Positions 35,576 to 48,110 of a stretch of DNA of 64,000 nucleotides are shown here, piece by piece. The notes under the pieces are model-generated. The model was not told the origin of the DNA, did not search any database, and saw only the letters and a list, made by a program, of their open reading frames with translations. Origin of the DNA: Odiellus spinosus (Eukaryota > Arthropoda > Arachnida > Opiliones > Phalangiidae); assembly GCA_963920705.1 (NCBI GenBank), contig OY987233.1:13069459-13133458 (forward strand). The letters are read 5' to 3'. A program made the translations under genes and the position numbers. Each line of letters begins with the position of its first letter. Position 1 is the first letter of the stretch.

Positions 35576-36225
35576 TATTAGTATAAATCTTTTTTATTTT
35601 AAATAATTTCACCAAATGTCAAATTCAACCATGAAAGCCAATTTAAAAACCCTCTCTAAATGCTAGACTCAAACAAAAACGTTAAAACAAATCTTTTTAA
35701 ATAAATTATTATTCAGGGTTACGTTTAGAATCCAAGCTAGTTGATGTTAGGCTTAATTAAACCTTGATTATATTCAAACGCGTCACTAAAAAAAAAAAAA
35801 AAAAACTTCTCCTTAGAAGAAAAAAATTACCCAAAAATAAAACACCCACAGGGTAAATTCAATTTCCAAGCTTAATATACACTACTTACTTAAGCTAAGC
35901 ACGGTATAAAAACATGTCATACAAATTGGGTTTTAAGACTGAAACTACTTTAACGTTATAAAAGTCATATTTCAGGCAGTGTGGGTGTCGCTAAAATAAA
36001 ATATAAAAAAATTGGTTCGGCTTTAGTTTACAGCGATGGCAAAGCTAGATCCTTATTATATATCAACTATGTAAAAAGCGGAGAAAGATAAGGGCAAATT
36101 GCTTTCACGCGCTGCAAACTGCTTTTAATTTTAACCGAAACTCGTGTTGTCGCGCGAGCTCTAGTTGAATCAGTTTAAGTTCGCAACCCGGTGAATTACA
36201 ACTCCCCCCTTTATCATTGAAACAC

Positions 36226-36824
36226 GTGTTCGTACAAAATTTTGGAAATTAATTTCCCTGATTTTGCAGGTTTTTCCCTGACCATTTCTAAATAATTTCC
36301 CTGACCAATATTAATCTTTTTTCTTGAATTTATTCTTACGAGCTCGAGGTCTTGGCAATTCCACCCGCTTATCAATCAGGGGCTGAGAGTCAGGATAGTT
36401 GATTCAGAATTCGAGAAAAACATTTAATATTTAGGCAAATATTTCGAGTTTATAATAATTACGCTACAATTAATTTGTCATAAGCAGTTCCTTGACACGT
36501 ACCGAAACATTTAATTTCTCTGACCATTAGGGTTCATTTTTAGCCAATTTTCAAATTCCCAAACTTGACATTGCCCTGACTTTTAGGGGCAATTTCCAAA
36601 TTCCCTGACCTTGCCCAGACTTTTAGGGGCAATTTCCAAATTCCCTGACCTTGCCCTGACCTTTTGGGGCAATTTCCAAATTCCCTGACCTTGCCCTGAC
36701 CTTTTGGGGCAATTTCCAAATTCCCAGACCTTATGGGCCAATTTCCAAATCCCCTGACATTTCCCTGACCTTTTAGGCCAATTTCCAAATTCCCTGACTT
36801 TTCCAGGTCGTGTAGGATACCCGA
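36226..36824 (+). repeat. CCCTGAC-module family, copy
   Basis: Start GTGTTCGTACAAAATTTTGG, core with TTCTTACGAGCTCG, seven modules with GGGGCAATTTCCAAATTCCC, end CCAGGTCGTGTAGGATACCC. Confidence 0.87.
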
Positions 36825-37354
36825 GTAATAAAGGTAAATGGTAGGGCAGTTTCGCGCGTGCTGTAATCTTAAACTGATTTTTTAAAAAATAAAAATTGGC
36901 GTTATGGCGCGGGCATGGGTTTTAAATAAATAGGAATCAGATTAAGTTTACGGTACAAGCGAAGTATGTTTCCATATTATTTTTCATGGAAATGAAACGA
37001 TATGAAAATAAGGATTAAGTTTCGTTTCCATCGTAAACTCAAAGTGATTCGACGAATTGTCGAATATACTGTAGAATAGATCAAAGATCAACTTTTGAAA
37101 TATGGTAAAACATCTGACAAATCAAATATATATATATTCGATACCAATTTTATAAGTAACTTCATTTTTATTAGATTTTATCGAGTTTCGCGTGAGAAAA
37201 TTACTTCTTCTTAGATTGAAACTATAGCTATAAAAGGCTAGATTGAAATTTAGCATCAAAATATGACGGATCAACTGGGGATGGAAATTTAAAGGGCAAG
37301 AGACACGCTAACTTTGTTTGGAAAGAATAGAAATCTAATCCCGCTTCTCTTTAC

Positions 37355-38115
37355 TTAAAAGGGAGAATGTAACGATTCCTTATCGTTTATAAAAAGGTCT
37401 AATACACTATGAAAAATACAAACTAATATATTAGGCTACAAATCAGTTATTTAAATTACTAGAAAAGTAGGCTTAGCAAGGATTCAGTTTGATATCTTTA
37501 CTTTAAAACGGTGAATGTAACTACTCATCGTTTAAATAGGTCTAATACACTATGAAAAATACAAACTAATATATTAAAGTTAGAAATGAATTATTTAAGT
37601 TAATAGAAAAGTAGGCTTAGCAAGGATTCAAAGTTTCATATATTTAAAGGGTGAATGATCATTTCCTATAGTCTAAAACACTATGAAAATAAAACAATAT
37701 AATAAGTTAGAAATATATTATTTAAATTACTAGAAAAGTAGGCTTAGCAAGGATTCACAGTTTGATATCTTTACTTTAAACAGATAATATAACCATACCT
37801 TATCGTTTAAATAGGGCCAATTCACTTTTATAAATACAATACAATATAACAAATTAAAAATTAATTAATTTGCTAGAAAAGTAGGCTTAGCAAGGATTCA
37901 CGTACAGTTTGATATCTCGTTAACGAGTCTACGGCAAATCTTTAGAAGAGTGCGCGAGGTTTAAGAGGCACTTTTCGCTGGTTGGTCGACGATTCATTAA
38001 CGACGAAATATCAAACAATCCATGGATCCTCGTTAAGCCTACTTTTCTTCAAGTCAAAAATTTTAAATTAATTTGTTATATTTGATTGCGATTTTTTTTA
38101 ATAGAGGATTAGGAT
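37355..38115. mobile_element. family A relative with four reiterated left arms
   Basis: From TTAAAAGGGAGAATGTAACG, a ~140-bp arm ending in GTAGGCTTAGCAAGGATTCA recurs at 37471, 37615, 37742 and 37885. A single inverted right arm (GGATCCTCGTTAAGCCTACT) follows at 38025. The layout suggests repeated abortive insertion or replication slippage of one element end. Confidence 0.8.
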
Positions 38116-38739
38116 TATCTCGAATTCATAAGTAAATAAGGAATATGTCTTGGATAGTAACCAGGGGAACCAAATACTTTTTTATGCCGCTCCCGTCAGC
38201 AACGACGATTCAAAAGAGGAAATATATTTATAAAGTTTCAAAGATAGTTAATTCTCCATTTAAACGCGTAAAAGGGGGATTAGAAATTGTTATTATTAAA
38301 AAACGTGTTAAAACCGGTTTAGGTTAAAAGTAATATTTAGATATTGTAAAGACGCGATGAACTGTATGGGTTTTATTATTTTATTTTTCGCGTTGTTGGC
38401 AGGCCATTAGAGCAACGTGTGGGCGTTATTTGGAGCTGAAGTTGGTTGATTCCATCATTCCCTTTTCCCCTTAAGCTCTCGGTATTCGGCGTTTTTAACA
38501 ATACCGCTGTAATATGAGTCATTCCAGACCGAGGATCTAACATACGCGTAATATTATTATATCACGAAGTTCAAAAGGTTATTTCAAAACTACCCCTATT
38601 AAAAATCAACCATTTACATTATATACATACGTCGAAATGAATAATATATATATGTTTAATTTTTAGTGACGTATGTAATATTTCGGAGCTAATTAGTTAA
38701 AATTTAAAATCATACGAGAGACTTAAATTAGTAAAAAGC

Positions 38740-39500
38740 AACACGTGAAATTAAAAATGCGGGTAATCTAGAAAGTTAAATCTAAAGCACGTGTAGGAAT
38801 TAAATTCAGCGTGTGGAATTAAAAGCACTGGTTGAAATTATTTAATTCAGCACGTGAAATTAATTAAAAGCAGTGTAGAAATTATTTAATTCAACACGTT
38901 AAAATAAATGTACGTGTAGAAATTATTAAATTCAGCACGTGGAATTAAAAGAACGTGAAGAAATGATGAAATTCAGCACGTTAAACTAAAATAAGGTGTA
39001 GAAATTAAATTCAGCTCGTTAAAGTAAATGCCCGTGTAGAAATAATTAAATTCAGCGCGAGCAATTAAACGCACGGGTGTAAATTATTAAATTAAGCACG
39101 TGGTATTAAAAGCATGTATAGAAATTAAATTCAGCACGTAGAATTAATTAAAGATTAGTGTAGAAAAATTAAATTTGGCACGAGGAATTAATTCAGCGCA
39201 TGAAATTAAAAGCACGTGTAGAAAAAATAAAAATCTCGTATGCAATTGTAAAAATGTGGCGAATGTATTAAATTCAGCGTGTAAAATTAAAAGCACGAGT
39301 AGGCTACGCGAATAAATAATTATCGTAAAATTAACACACATTAAATTAGAAATACGCGAAAAAATTATAAAAATTTGTCAAGTTAAATTACGTGAAGAAA
39401 TAAAAACGTAAAATTTCATTAAAAGCACGTGGCGAAATTAACAAATTCAGCACGTAAATTTAAAAGCACGTATAGAAATTATAAACCTCGTAATAAAACA
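38740..39500 (+). repeat. degenerate minisatellite rich in CACGTG
   Basis: About eighteen diverged units combine AATTCAGCACGTGAAATTAA and AAGCACGTGTAGAAATT. Several retain the CACGTG palindrome (E-box) or half of it (CACGT). The array is old, judging by its divergence. Confidence 0.85.
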
Positions 39501-40152
39501 CTAAATAAAAAACCGAAATTAAAAATTTAAATCTCAATTTAAATCATGATCGTTCCGCTATAGTAGAGCGTGCCTTTATTTTCAGGTGCCAAATGCTATA
39601 GTTTATTATTATAATAAAGTACACGGTCCAGAAGGAGGAGGGCTCATTTTTTGGCAGGTTCTCAATGTTGCAACGTTTATTAACTCGAAAAGTGTAGCGG
39701 TAAAGGTAGAGAGATAGAGAGAGAAAGAGAGATCATATGTCTAATGTATAATTTAGCTAGCCCTTTGTTTGTATTATAATTTGTGTCGTTTTAACGCTAC
39801 AGTTTTTGATTATGTTCCGATTGTTTTAATTGCGCCTCGCGACCAGTTTCCAATCGGTGTTTTGCCCTAATTGCACTTTCTCATACCGAAGAACAATAGA
39901 AAGGGGGTTTATGATTGCCTCGTTGTGTCTATATGGTATGGTTGGCCCGCCAAGAATAATATCAAGGTCAAGTGACACGCACCGAAGGGTTGAGACAGTC
40001 GTATTTACATCTAATTTAACGTGGCTTTTAAAATTTTATAGCTTGAACGCTTCGCTGATTTATTTATTTTACAAGCATGCGTCTAATAAGAATAAAATTT
40101 ATTGCAAATATATTCAATTAAGATTTAATAATTTCTAATATTTACTCGTTTA
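39501..40152. other. unique sequence, no gene recognised
   Basis: A short (GA)n stretch at ~39707-39732 and a 102-codon plus frame at 39830-40138 whose start is a non-ATG codon and whose second half is AT-driven. I do not call it. Confidence 0.4.
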
Positions 40153-40495
40153 CTTAAAGTGAGATTGTCCCATTTTTAAAAATGTCTATTTGTCTATGGA
40201 TTATATTTTTAGTTTTATCAAACTATTAAAAGGTTGACGAGTTAGAAAGAAACTTCAAAAGTAAAATATCAAAAATTTGTTGTTTTTTCCACGATATTTG
40301 ACGTAGTTTATTTCGGGATCGTAATTTAAATTTTAGTACAAAAGGTACTTGACCTGGATTAAGTACTTTTACGAAAAAGACCGCGCGAAAGCGACCTTAT
40401 CACTCGTGCCAAAACGCGGGAGAATCAACTGTATGTTCTATAATACAACATTTTGAATCGATTTTAACGATCTTTCCGAAAATGCTTATCAATTT
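40153..40495. mobile_element. family F, diverged copy
   Basis: It starts TTAAAGTGAGATTGTCCC, a terminus relative, and holds GGATTAAGTACTTTTACG, GCGCGAAAGCGACCTT and AATCGATTTTAACGATC as in the other copies. Confidence 0.75.
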
Positions 40496-41810
40496 CCATA
40501 AATTTGCAGTTTATAACAGCCTCAATTCAATTCAGAGTGAATAAACTTTTTAATTATTTCGATTAATTAATTTAAAAATCGGTCAAATCTATGATTTGAT
40601 TAAATTTATTTAATTTAAAAAATATTCGAAATAATTCAAAACTTTGAGTAGTTTAATTTTATATTTTAATTAAACATTATTTAAATAAATTTAATTTAAT
40701 TTTAACTAACAGATGTTCGAATTATAATTTTAAAAAATTTAGATTCGTTAGAGATTTACGTTAACGATAATAAAGACAAACTACTAAAAAAGTTAATTTA
40801 AACATTTTAATTTCCCTACGATAAACTCTAAACTAAATAATATTAAATAATTCAAACCGCTGATTCAAAATTAGTGGTTCCTTTAAAGTAAACTTCTACG
40901 AGTTAATCTCAAAAATAAATTAATAAACACGACCGAAAACTGCCAAACAAAAGTTCACTCTTATTTTCCATTCGAAAATTTGAAATTTCCTATTTGGCGC
41001 AATATTAAAACCCAAACTTATCAAAAAGATCAGTCTAAGTCTATACCAGATACTAAACACGTCACCTCACGTAATCCTAACGAGTTTAAATAACGTTTCA
41101 ATCTGGCTTAACAAAGGTGCAATCTTTGTCTAAAATAAATCTTAGAAAAAAAACACCGTTTTTCAAAAACTGGAATAACCACTTTTTTTTTAACAATTTT
41201 ATTTTTTCTAGATAACTGTTCGCGGTAAGAAACTTAATAAGGCGTAAGGCATTTGAGTGTTAATTCCTTTACAGTTTCCCGTTATTTTCCCCCTTATTAT
41301 CTCTATTACTTTCCGAATTGGACGAAAAACGAGTCGAGTTCGAACTAGGATTTCAATTTGAAAATTCAATATCTTCTAAACCTAAGAAGGTAGTTTTTAC
41401 AAACGTTTTATTGGGGTGTTAGGCCCTTTGGTTTAAGGAACACTATGGTTAGGACGTTTATTTCTACGGTTGAGCAACTTTCTAGCCTATATTTTTTGGG
41501 GGAAAAAACAGAGTCGGGCGTTATCAAGCCACGAATTTCCAGCTAACAATAATAATAATAAAATCTAGAAGAAAGTTACTTCTATTCCAGTCAATTTACA
41601 ATATAATATTCTTCATAGACGTCTTTAACAAGACTATAGGTTAATTTCCACACAGCAGTTTTCGTAGAAAAATTTAAAAAATGTTCTTGGAACAAAACAT
41701 TTTTATTTTTTCTTCTGCTGAAGATGTTTAATAATTTATTCCGTATTTTTGATTTTGGCTGCAAAAACTGCCTGGTGGAAATTTATTTAGTCTTTAGGAT
41801 ATAACAATTC
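40496..41810. other. AT-rich sequence, nothing recognised
   Basis: No ORF above 60 codons, no tandem period, no terminus of the window's families. Confidence 0.6.
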
Positions 41811-42354
41811 TAGAGCTCGGAATCGGATACACATAAGATATCCATTGATAACTAGTACTGATAATCTCGGATAAATTGTTTGTTAATATAAAACCACAAA
41901 TTAAACAGACGCGTATCAAATGGATACGAATTATCCGGAGATAAAATTTGAAGCTCGATTAATAAACAAATTACGCGTTTATTCAAACGAATAACGCCTA
42001 GATAAAAATACGACCTTTCTCTAAATCCGTGTATAATGAAATATATTAATTATATTTTAATCTAAATAGAAAGGAACAGCGACTAAATGACTACATTCTA
42101 GCTTCGAGATCTCAATTTGGGTTAAAATCCGTGAATTAACTCGATGGGTTTCCAATTGTTCTTATCGGTGAATGAATAACTCGTATAACGTATCAATTTC
42201 CTATAAAAATTGAGTACGAATTGCAAGTTTGCAGTTACATTCGGGTAAACGTTAACTCGAATAAGAAATTAATGTTTTTCACGAACGGATAATATCCGAT
42301 TGACATTCACGAGGGTCTTATTCATTTAACAAAAGTTATACGAATTCCGAGCTA
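41811..42354 (+). mobile_element. TIR element family B, copy 3
   Basis: Ends TA-GAGCTCGGAATCGGAT and ACGAATTCCGAGC-TA. Internally collinear with copies 1 and 4, with no coding capacity. Confidence 0.9.
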
Positions 42355-42908
42355 TAATTCGGGTGGGTGGTGGTCAGTGGTGGGCTTAATTCCTGACTAA
42401 ATAAACAGTAATTATATCAAAACCTAAATTTGAAACTTCTGGTTTCAGGTAAATTTAAAAATAATTAAAATTTAAGGTAAAATCATGATTTTTTTTAATA
42501 TTAAATATCATAAGTTGATAACCCCTATTCAATAAATATTATAATATTGATTGTAAACTGGCGACTGAAAGACGCGACGTGTATTTTTTTCCCTCTTAAC
42601 CATTTGTCATCTTATTGGATAAATAATTTCAAGGTCTATGTTAATTTGTTTCTTTTATCAACGCTTTGGAGCTAAACAACTTGTTTTAAGTATTATAGGG
42701 GGCGTTAATATCTCTACGCTTTAGTTTTAATCCCTTCTTACAGGTTATGATGTAAGAAACAGTTATTGGTTCGACAAACTACTAATTATTTGAAATTAAT
42801 CATGTTTGATGACATAACCTAAATATTTAATAAAAATGAAACATATTTTTAGAATATGATGAATCAGTTAACCAAACAAATCTTTAAATCTGTTCCTTCA
42901 TTATAATA

Positions 42909-43740
42909 CAGGGTTCATATAATTAATATTTGTTAAACCAATTTCCCTGACTTTTCCAGATTTTCCCTGATATTTCAAAAGCACCAATAAACTCTACAAA
43001 TTTTGCATATTAAGGTTGTACTAATTTATTTATGATTTAAGAACTCGAACTACCTGATTTGTGTAAATTTAAGACTTTTCATATTTCCATGATATTTTTA
43101 ATAGTTTCCTTGATATTTCCCTAATTATGTAAATTTGTAAGAGTTTTCTTGATATTTCCCTGATTTGTGTAATTTTTTTAAGACTTCCTGATATTTCCCT
43201 GATTTATCAAAATTTTTCAGACTTATCTTGATATTTCCCCGATTTATGTTATTTTTTAAGGCTATTCCTGATATTTCCCTGATTTATGTATATTTTTAAC
43301 ACTTATATTGATATTTCCTTGATTTATGTCAATTTTTAAGTCTTATCTTGATATTTCCCCGATTTATGTAATTTTTTAAGGCTTATCTTGATATTTCCCT
43401 GATTTAAGAAAAGTTTTAAGACTTATCTTGATATTTCCCTGATTTATGTCTAATACATAGTGAAAAGTAAAGGGGCAAAAGAAAATTCCACCCCTCTTAC
43501 CCAGCTTTGCTTTCATTCCCAGGTTGCCAGGAGCTTGTGAGTGCAGTTCAGAACAGATCAGTTTCAAAACTGAACTCTAGCCTTTCCCTCTGCACTCACA
43601 AGTGGTTGGCAACATGGGGGGAACGGCACTTACCCCCTTTAGTGAAAACTATGTATATTTAGGATTTTCCCTGATATTTTGGCAAAATTCAAATTCCCTC
43701 AAATTTCCAAGTTACGATGAGCTATTTGAATAAGCTTAGA
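42909..43740 (+). repeat. CCCTGAC family variant with CCTGATTTATG array
   Basis: It starts CAGGGTTCATATAATT, then TTTCCCTGACTTTTCCAG, then ~12 units of ~39 bp with CTTGATATTTCCCTGATTTA, interrupted by the insertion at 43454-43653, and resumes with TTTTCCCTGATATTTTGGCA to about 43715. Confidence 0.82.
43454..43653. mobile_element. GC-richer foldback insertion inside a CCTGAT array
   Basis: Ends TACATAGTGAAAAGTAAAGG and the inverted-like CTTTAGTGAAAACTATGTA. It contains nested stems (CTTGTGAGTGCAG/CTGCACTCACAAG; AGTTCAG/CTGAACT; GGTTGCCA/TGGCAAC-like). The host array resumes on both sides. Unlike any other element in the window. Confidence 0.7.
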
Positions 43741-44046
43741 AAAGTAAGAGGACCTTCGCAAAGATGCCTCAAAAAATCTCAATTAATCCGAAACAAATAA
43801 GCCTAGGTTAAGTTTTTGAAATTATGAAAAATAAATTATTTCCTTCAAGTTGGCGCCTGGGGGAGGGAGGTGATAGAAAAAACCTGAAGGGGAGTTTTAA
43901 GTTCATTTTAAAAAGACCTACGGGCACTAGTACGTATAGATAGTCGAGCGGCGGCAGACTCATTACGATTCCCAGTAACGTATAACATTATTACGTAAAA
44001 GTTAAAAAGAAAAACGTCCCGGGGCTGAGCCCGAGGCTAGTCTCAA

Positions 44047-44149
<103 letters not shown>

Positions 44150-44404
44150 AACCAACGGAGAAGCGGGGCGCCAAAAAAAAAAAAAAACGACATCGAACCG
44201 AGTAACAGGTACAACAAGTGGCCAAAATGGCGCCAAGCCACAACCAAAAAAAAAAAAAAAAAGAAAAAAAGATACACTAGTCAACTAGGCAAGAACGAAG
44301 GCGCGCGCGCGAGTGCTCTACAAGTACACAAACCCGCTTCAATTCCAGTTTTAAAGATCAGTAAAAATAAAAGCGCGCGCGCCACTCTTCTACAATTTCG
44401 CGCG

Positions 44405-44775
44405 AAAAAACTAATTACCAAAATGATTGCGCGCTTATTTTCCTACAAAATATTAATTCGCGCACTTATTTCACAACAAAATATTAATTCGAGCGCTTAT
44501 TTCCCATCAAAAATTTATTCACGCGCTTATTTCCGACCAAAAATTAATTCGCACGCTTATTGTCCCACCAAAAATGAATTCGCAGGCTTTTTTCCCACCA
44601 AAAATGAATTCACGCGCTTATTTCCCACCAGAAATGAATTCACGCGCTTATTTCCCACAAAAAATGAATTCGCGCGCTTATTTCCCAAAAAAAAATTAAT
44701 TCGCCTACTTATTTCCCACCAAAAATCTAGCACAAGTATTTCCCATTAAAAATTGTAATCTCGCGCTTTTATTAA
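44405..44775 (+). repeat. 30-bp minisatellite
   Basis: About twelve units of TTATTTCCCACCAAAAATGA plus ATTCGCGCGC with variation (Cfo-like GCGC core). The plus ORF of 108 codons is a translation of the repeat. Confidence 0.93.
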
Positions 44776-45229
44776 ACAAGTATATATTCCATACCAACTT
44801 GATTTGACAGCGTGTTTAAAGTTAGGTAAAGGTTCCATGGCATAATCCTTATCATTTGTTTTTAACATTTGAGATACAGACGCGAATGTTAGAGTTTATT
44901 ACCCGATGCTTAAAGGTTTAAATAGAGAACATATGTTACGTCGTAGATCAACAAGCAGGCGTTTAAGTTGCCAATAGCTCCCAATCTAGTGTTCATTTTT
45001 TTTTTTTTTATCCGTACGATACAATTATTTATATAACACGTAGAAATGCTCTTTGGGGTGCGCTGCAAACTCAAAGTGATCGTGTATTAAATAGAAGTAG
45101 GAAAAAATCGCAAACGAGCTATTTAAAACCTCTCTCCCTACACTAAGGTACAAGGTAGACTCTAGAAGGGTATTTATTAATGGCAAGCGTGAGGGGGTGG
45201 GTCTTTCTGTATATGATAGACGTTTTTGA

Positions 45230-45600
45230 ATTAAAAAGTAGCGTTAGGTGCGCGTGAATATCCACCGAACGATAACAAAGACACAAGAGGGAAGGGGATA
45301 GCGGCGGAGGATAAGGATTGGGGGAGGGGGGAGATTTGAACTAGAAAATATCGTTGAATCTCGCGCTCCGCTCGCTAGGCTTAAAATCGTTCGATCGGAA
45401 CGTAAACACTAGAATAGCGAAACGCGTTACTAGGCAACGACAAATCGCGCGCGCGTTCACACCCCCCTTTTCCTCCCGCGCGCGCGACACAACAGACGCG
45501 CGCGCGCATACATACTCCGCATTCTTAAATAAATTCCCAGCCTTTATTTAAAATACGTCACGCGACCACTACCATCATAGTCACGTGCTTTTTAAGCCTA
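45230..45600. promoter_or_regulatory. CpG-rich island with an X-box
   Basis: Dense CpG, including several (CG)n runs at 45450-45510, purine-rich flanks, and GTTACTAGGCAAC (45426-45438), a canonical X-box with one-base spacing. A 65-codon plus-strand frame (45354-45551) is Arg-rich and lacks a true ATG at its start, so I do not call it a gene. The features suit a promoter or replication-related island. Confidence 0.3.
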
Positions 45601-45639
45601 AATCTTAAACACGCGAGTTGTTGACGCAAATGACGTTTC

Positions 45640-45832
45640 AAATTTACCCCAATTTTTTTCCAGGTTTTTCCCTGACCATTTTTCAACATTTTTTCTGACC
45701 AAACGACTACGATATATTACCGATATCATCTTTACAGGGATATCCAATTTCGTGATGAAATTCCCTGACTTTTCAAACTGTCTGACAAACTGACATTCCC
45801 AGGATTTTCCTGACTCGCGGCAACCATGTTTT
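45640..45832 (+). repeat. CCCTGAC-module family, short copy
   Basis: CCAGGTTTTTCCCTGACCAT at the left, CATTCCCAGGATTTTCCTGA and GCGGCAACCATG at the right. Confidence 0.8.
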
Positions 45833-45959
45833 ATTTAAAAATTTAATTAGTTATGTGGTGTAATACTACAACTTGAAAGAGTTAATTTGAGAAGAAAATA
45901 GAGCAAAACTTGTTTTGAAAAGCTGGAAAAAAACCTAAATAAAGCCAATGGATTACCAC

Positions 45960-46585
45960 CCTATTAGGGTTATTGGTGAATATTCCCCGTATTTTAAGTT
46001 TCCCTGATTTATGCAAATTTTTAGAGTTTGCTTGATAATTAGATAACAGAATTCTATATTTCCCTGATTTGTAAATTTTTATCTTCCCTGATTAATGGCA
46101 ATTTTTACTGATTTTTCCCTGGTTTGAATTATTTATCTTCCCTGATTTATGGCAATTTTCACTGACATTTCCCTGATTCGTAAATTTTTATCTTCCCTGA
46201 TTCATGGCAATTTTTACTGATATTTCCGTGATTTGTAAATTTTTATATTTCCTGTTTTATGGCAATATTTACTGATATTTCAGATTTATGACAATTGTTT
46301 TAGTTTTCCTCGATATTTCCCTGATTTATAGCATTTTTATAGTTTCCCTAAAATTTCCCTTATTTGCTAATTCCCGATTCATACCAAATTCTTTTAGATT
46401 TTCCCTGACTGGTGGCACTATTTCAAGTTTCCCTGATTTATATATTATTAGTTTACCTGATATTACCATAATTTATGACAGTTTGTTACACTTTTTGTGA
46501 TATTTCCCTGATTTACTGCAATTTTTTTTTTTGAGTTTCCCCGTTGTTTGGTTAAAATTTCCGTATATTTCCAGGTTTGTACAAA
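45960..46585 (+). repeat. CCTGATTTATG-type array
   Basis: About 14 irregular units of TTCCCTGATTTATGGCAATT plus TTTACTGATAT, relatives of those at 43020-43450; ends CCAGGTTTGTACAAAGC, a family terminus. Confidence 0.83.
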
Positions 46586-47519
46586 GCTTATAATTATTTT
46601 GATCACGTGACTTGATTAGTTCCAGTAAACTTAGTTACCTACGTGACGTTGTTTATCAAACTAAGCCTACAACTTCTCCTAGAGTTCAAATAAATCTTTA
46701 AACAACCTTTAAAAACAGTTTCTTGGGCAATATTACCGCGACAACTAATGTATAGACTTCGGATGTAGTAAATAAAGTGTTGCGAATGCCCTGGAGCAGA
46801 AATGGAACGCGAAAACCCCCCGTCCCGTACAAAGAAACGGCGTCTGGGGACGAAAAAGCGAGCGAAAAACGTCCCGCAAACTAGGCGGATATTCAACAGG
46901 CCGCTCAATGAGGGGCGACCGAGGCTTAACTAAAATACAAGCTTAAAGATTACGCGATCAGACAAAAAAGCGCTAAGCCTAAACCTATTAAACAATCAAA
47001 TATACTAAGAAATAAACAACGATAACTACTACAAATTAAACATAAATAAATCAGAATTGTATAAGTTGATTATGTTTCATTCGCGATGTCTCTTTTCCAA
47101 CTTGGTAAACGAAAATTCAACTAAAAATAACTAATATCATTGTTATATTTAAATTAATTAATTATTTTAACTAAAACTATCGAGTTTAAAACGTGTTGCC
47201 CGTCAGACTAGTTGTTTACTTTCTTCACTAATTAAATATCCGATTATAAACTAACTAAAACTATGTTTAAATGATATTAATATTAATAAATAACACCAAA
47301 TTTAACGAAAAATAATAGTATGGGAATTTAACTATTAAATTAAATTAATTGTTAAATAAATAAATAAATAAACACCTCGTGCGTTTTAAATTAGCTAGGC
47401 ACTCGAGCGAGACTTTAAACGTTAACCGTATACAACGAAAGCTAAGCCTAAAATAGAAAATAATAATAATAACATCTAGGTAATATTAGTTAGATTAACT
47501 ATTAAAATAAATCGTACGG
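46586..47519. other. unique sequence with a small CpG-rich patch
   Basis: 46740-46935 is CpG-rich and holds overlapping open frames on both strands: 89 codons minus, and a 43-codon Arg/Lys-rich plus frame from ATG 46802 to TAA 46933. 46940-47500 is AT-rich and featureless. Confidence 0.4.
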
Positions 47520-48110
47520 GGCACGAGGAGGTACGAGTAAAAAAGCGGTTAGGTTTTAAGTTATTGGTCGCGTCCGGCGCCAGTTGCTGTTAGGAGAGGC
47601 CCGCGAGCCGCGGCTTTCGAGAGGGGCCGGAAGTCAGGTACGGAGAATTTGTAGAAAGGAACGCCAACTATTCCAACGATTTGGTCAGGAATTAGACCAT
47701 TTCGGTGGCGATTCTGACCGTTAAACGATCGACCGAGGCCCCAAAAATAGACGTTAAATTAGACTTACCCTTAAAAAAGAGGATAGCGCCCTCGTTCACT
47801 GTTTTATTCGAATTTTGGACGGGTTTAGCGGGCGCTATTTCCGTACGAGCGCCGTTTCTTGGTATGCAAACTATGACACAAAGAATCTATACAACGCCAG
47901 AAAGGTTTCTACCCCGGCTAACGCGCATCCCACTCCGCGCATGGGTGGGGAGTAACGGAAGGGCCGCGTACGACGTCATATCCGCCCGCCACCGGTCCCC
48001 CGCGAGACCCGCGCGTCACGCTTAGTCACCTGGCAGCGTACCGACGTCCCATTGGACGGATTCCTGTTGCTCTCTAGCCTTCTATCAACGCTAGCCGAGA
48101 GAGAGCGCGC
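47520..48110 (-). promoter_or_regulatory. CpG-rich island, candidate upstream promoter/first exon with minus-strand donor
   Basis: This is one of the most CpG-dense unique segments outside the TEAD exon. It carries CCAAT boxes in both orientations (near 47564 and 48051) and CRE-like TGACGTCA/GACGTC motifs. On the minus strand a strong donor AAGG|GTAAGT lies at 47768-47763, preceded by about 280 bases in which short ATG frames all stop, as in a 5' untranslated exon. It lies 27.5 kb upstream of the TEAD exon on the same strand, so it could be that gene's first exon. A plus-strand donor CAG|GTACGG near 47637 leaves the other orientation open. A 106-codon plus-strand frame (47705-48025) begins at GTG and is probably an artefact of CpG richness. 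Confidence 0.3.

Noticed and set aside
47705..48025. 106-codon plus ORF in the CpG island
   Set aside because: Starts at GTG, no recognisable domain; CpG-rich DNA has few stop codons by composition.
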